Source: Artemisia argyi (lineage: Eukaryota > Streptophyta > Magnoliopsida > Asterales > Asteraceae). From it: a DNA stretch of 64,000 nt. Below, piece by piece: positions 56,871 through 64,000 of the stretch. The DNA lies in assembly GCA_030686995.1 (NCBI GenBank), contig CM060709.1:268999057-269063056 (forward strand), read 5' to 3'. Numbering within the stretch: the stretch's first letter is position 1; every line of letters begins with the position of its first letter. The notes below the pieces were generated by a model. The model did not search any database and had not been told where the DNA came from. It worked only from the letters and a program-made list of their open reading frames with translations. The translations under genes were made by a program, and so were the position numbers.

Positions 56871-57632
56871 GGAAAGTTTATTTGGTGAAAATCTAACTGA
56901 TTTTGTTTAAAATTTTGAATTCACATATTTATTATGAATTAAACATTTTTCTTTAATTACCAAAAATGCTTTTCTAAATATATAAAATATTTATATTATT
57001 TTATATAATTTGTAGTGTTTAAATAAAACTCCCTTTGATCATAAAATGTATTAGGCAATTGTTTATTCATACCTTAAGTGATTTAGTTGGATGGAATGAT
57101 ATTTTGTAACTAAATACTTGTTTACGTAATGATTTTGTGTTTACTGATTTAACATTTTGTGATCGTCAAAACGTAGCGATATTGAGAAATATTAATAACG
57201 TTTTTATGCATTATTTATATCAACATACTGGCATAACTATAACATGGGAAGATTGGTATTAAATATACTAGCATCAGAAACATAGTTAATGTTGTGGTTT
57301 AGGAAATCCCAAAACCGCAACGATGTTGACAATGTGATTTAAGGTGTCGCAGTATTAGCGACGTGAAATCGCTCGTTGTAAAGCATGTCGCAAGATATTG
57401 CTTACATGTTATGATTGAGCTAATAATGATATTTCGAAGAAGTCTATAGATTTGCATGTATTACCAATTGTTGTCACGGGGATTTTGTTAAATGTTATAC
57501 TTATAATTTATATAATCCGCACATGTGCCATACCATCTATATAGACAACTAGACTTCTATTCAGTTACATAATACGGAGTACTTCACTAACATTTGCCAT
57601 AAAGTTTCATCCTCATCTAAGTGACAGATAAT
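56871..57632. other. AT-rich intergenic DNA downstream of the neprosin gene
   Basis: No gene or repeat is recognised. It holds the 3' flank of the neprosin gene. A minus-strand AATAAA lies near 57062-57068, some 570 bases past the stop, and I do not claim it as the poly(A) signal. Confidence 0.6.
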
Positions 57633-63618
<5,986 letters not shown>

Positions 63619-64000
63619 GATATGGATAATGTAAAATTTTGTAAAAATGAACATGAAACATGGTGACATTTATATGCAAGTTAACAGTGGGAATGGATGA
63701 TCATATCATATTAAAAACATGTGGATGATCAGATATGTCATGCATGTAATGTAATGTATTTTGACATATTAATACTAGCTATTTTTACCACCTTGCTTAA
63801 ATCTTATAAATGGTACTTTGAATTCTTGGTGACAAGCATTGACTTCGAACAGACACCTGAGAAGATGAGGTGGAGTTGAAAAAATTATATGTTATGGTCG
63901 ACTGGCTCAAATATAGTTAGTGTAACCAAAAAAATAATAATATAGTTTGTTAAATAACAATTTACATTAAAAAAATAATAATAATAACTTATTGTTCCAC
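63619..64000 (-). other. Upstream region of the neprosin gene
   Basis: This holds the 5' leader and the start of the promoter. It is AT-rich. No TATA box at a convincing distance and no other gene was recognised within the 382 bases available. Confidence 0.5.

Overview
The window looks like repeat-dense nuclear DNA of a flowering plant. About 57 kb is a pile of nested LTR retrotransposons, nearly all on the minus strand, followed by one spliced plant gene for a neprosin-type secreted protein. No bacterial, organellar, rRNA, tRNA or CRISPR feature was seen. The gag and pol sequences resemble Athila/Tat-type Ty3 elements that I associate with Asteraceae. That family-level placement is from memory and was not tested.

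Region 1 (1-23160). A minus-strand Ty3 pol fragment called Z (1-2416) is cut by a Copia-type LTR (2417-2937, continuing at 19305). That LTR is itself cut by element E1 (2938-19299, target-site duplication GATCT). E1 carries gag but no pol, and it is cut by element E2 (7096-15685, duplication AACTA), a Tekay/Del-like element that also kept gag and lost pol. From about 20000 to 23160 there is an LTR-like stretch and the 3' noncoding part of a further Athila-type element, Y.

Region 2 (23161-53589). Y is an Athila-type element reading leftward, with its own LTR and primer site near 52642 and integrase ending at 26430. It is interrupted three times. S1 is a solo LTR (23161-26367, AGAAC). O is a gag-only element of the E1 family (27407-45730, CRTCA) that was inserted inside the Y integrase. 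C is a solo LTR of the same family in the opposite orientation (48021-49428, ATGCG). O is cut by I (31708-42366, GAGAC), again the E1 family, and one LTR of I is cut by solo LTR S2 (38742-41565, CCAAT). This gives four levels of nesting (Y, O, I, S2), with a target-site duplication visible at every insertion below Y.

Region 3 (53590-57632). A truncated Copia element keeps gag, protease, integrase, primer site and 5' LTR. It is followed by AT-rich intergenic DNA.

Region 4 (57633-64000). A seven-exon neprosin gene lies on the minus strand. All six introns are phase 0, and the spliced frame is intact at 374 residues with a signal peptide. Its 4.2-kb second intron holds two related repeats, each lying between TA microsatellites. 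One of them is interrupted by a 287-bp foldback element with a 10-bp flanking duplication.

The most notable signal is in the E1/O/I/C family. Its LTRs carry an array of six or more copies of the near-palindrome TGACGSCGTCA ending about 11 bp upstream of a CTATATATAG TATA box. The three internal copies also share a long noncoding block in place of pol, in which a polypurine-tract-like motif recurs four times at nearly the same spacing.
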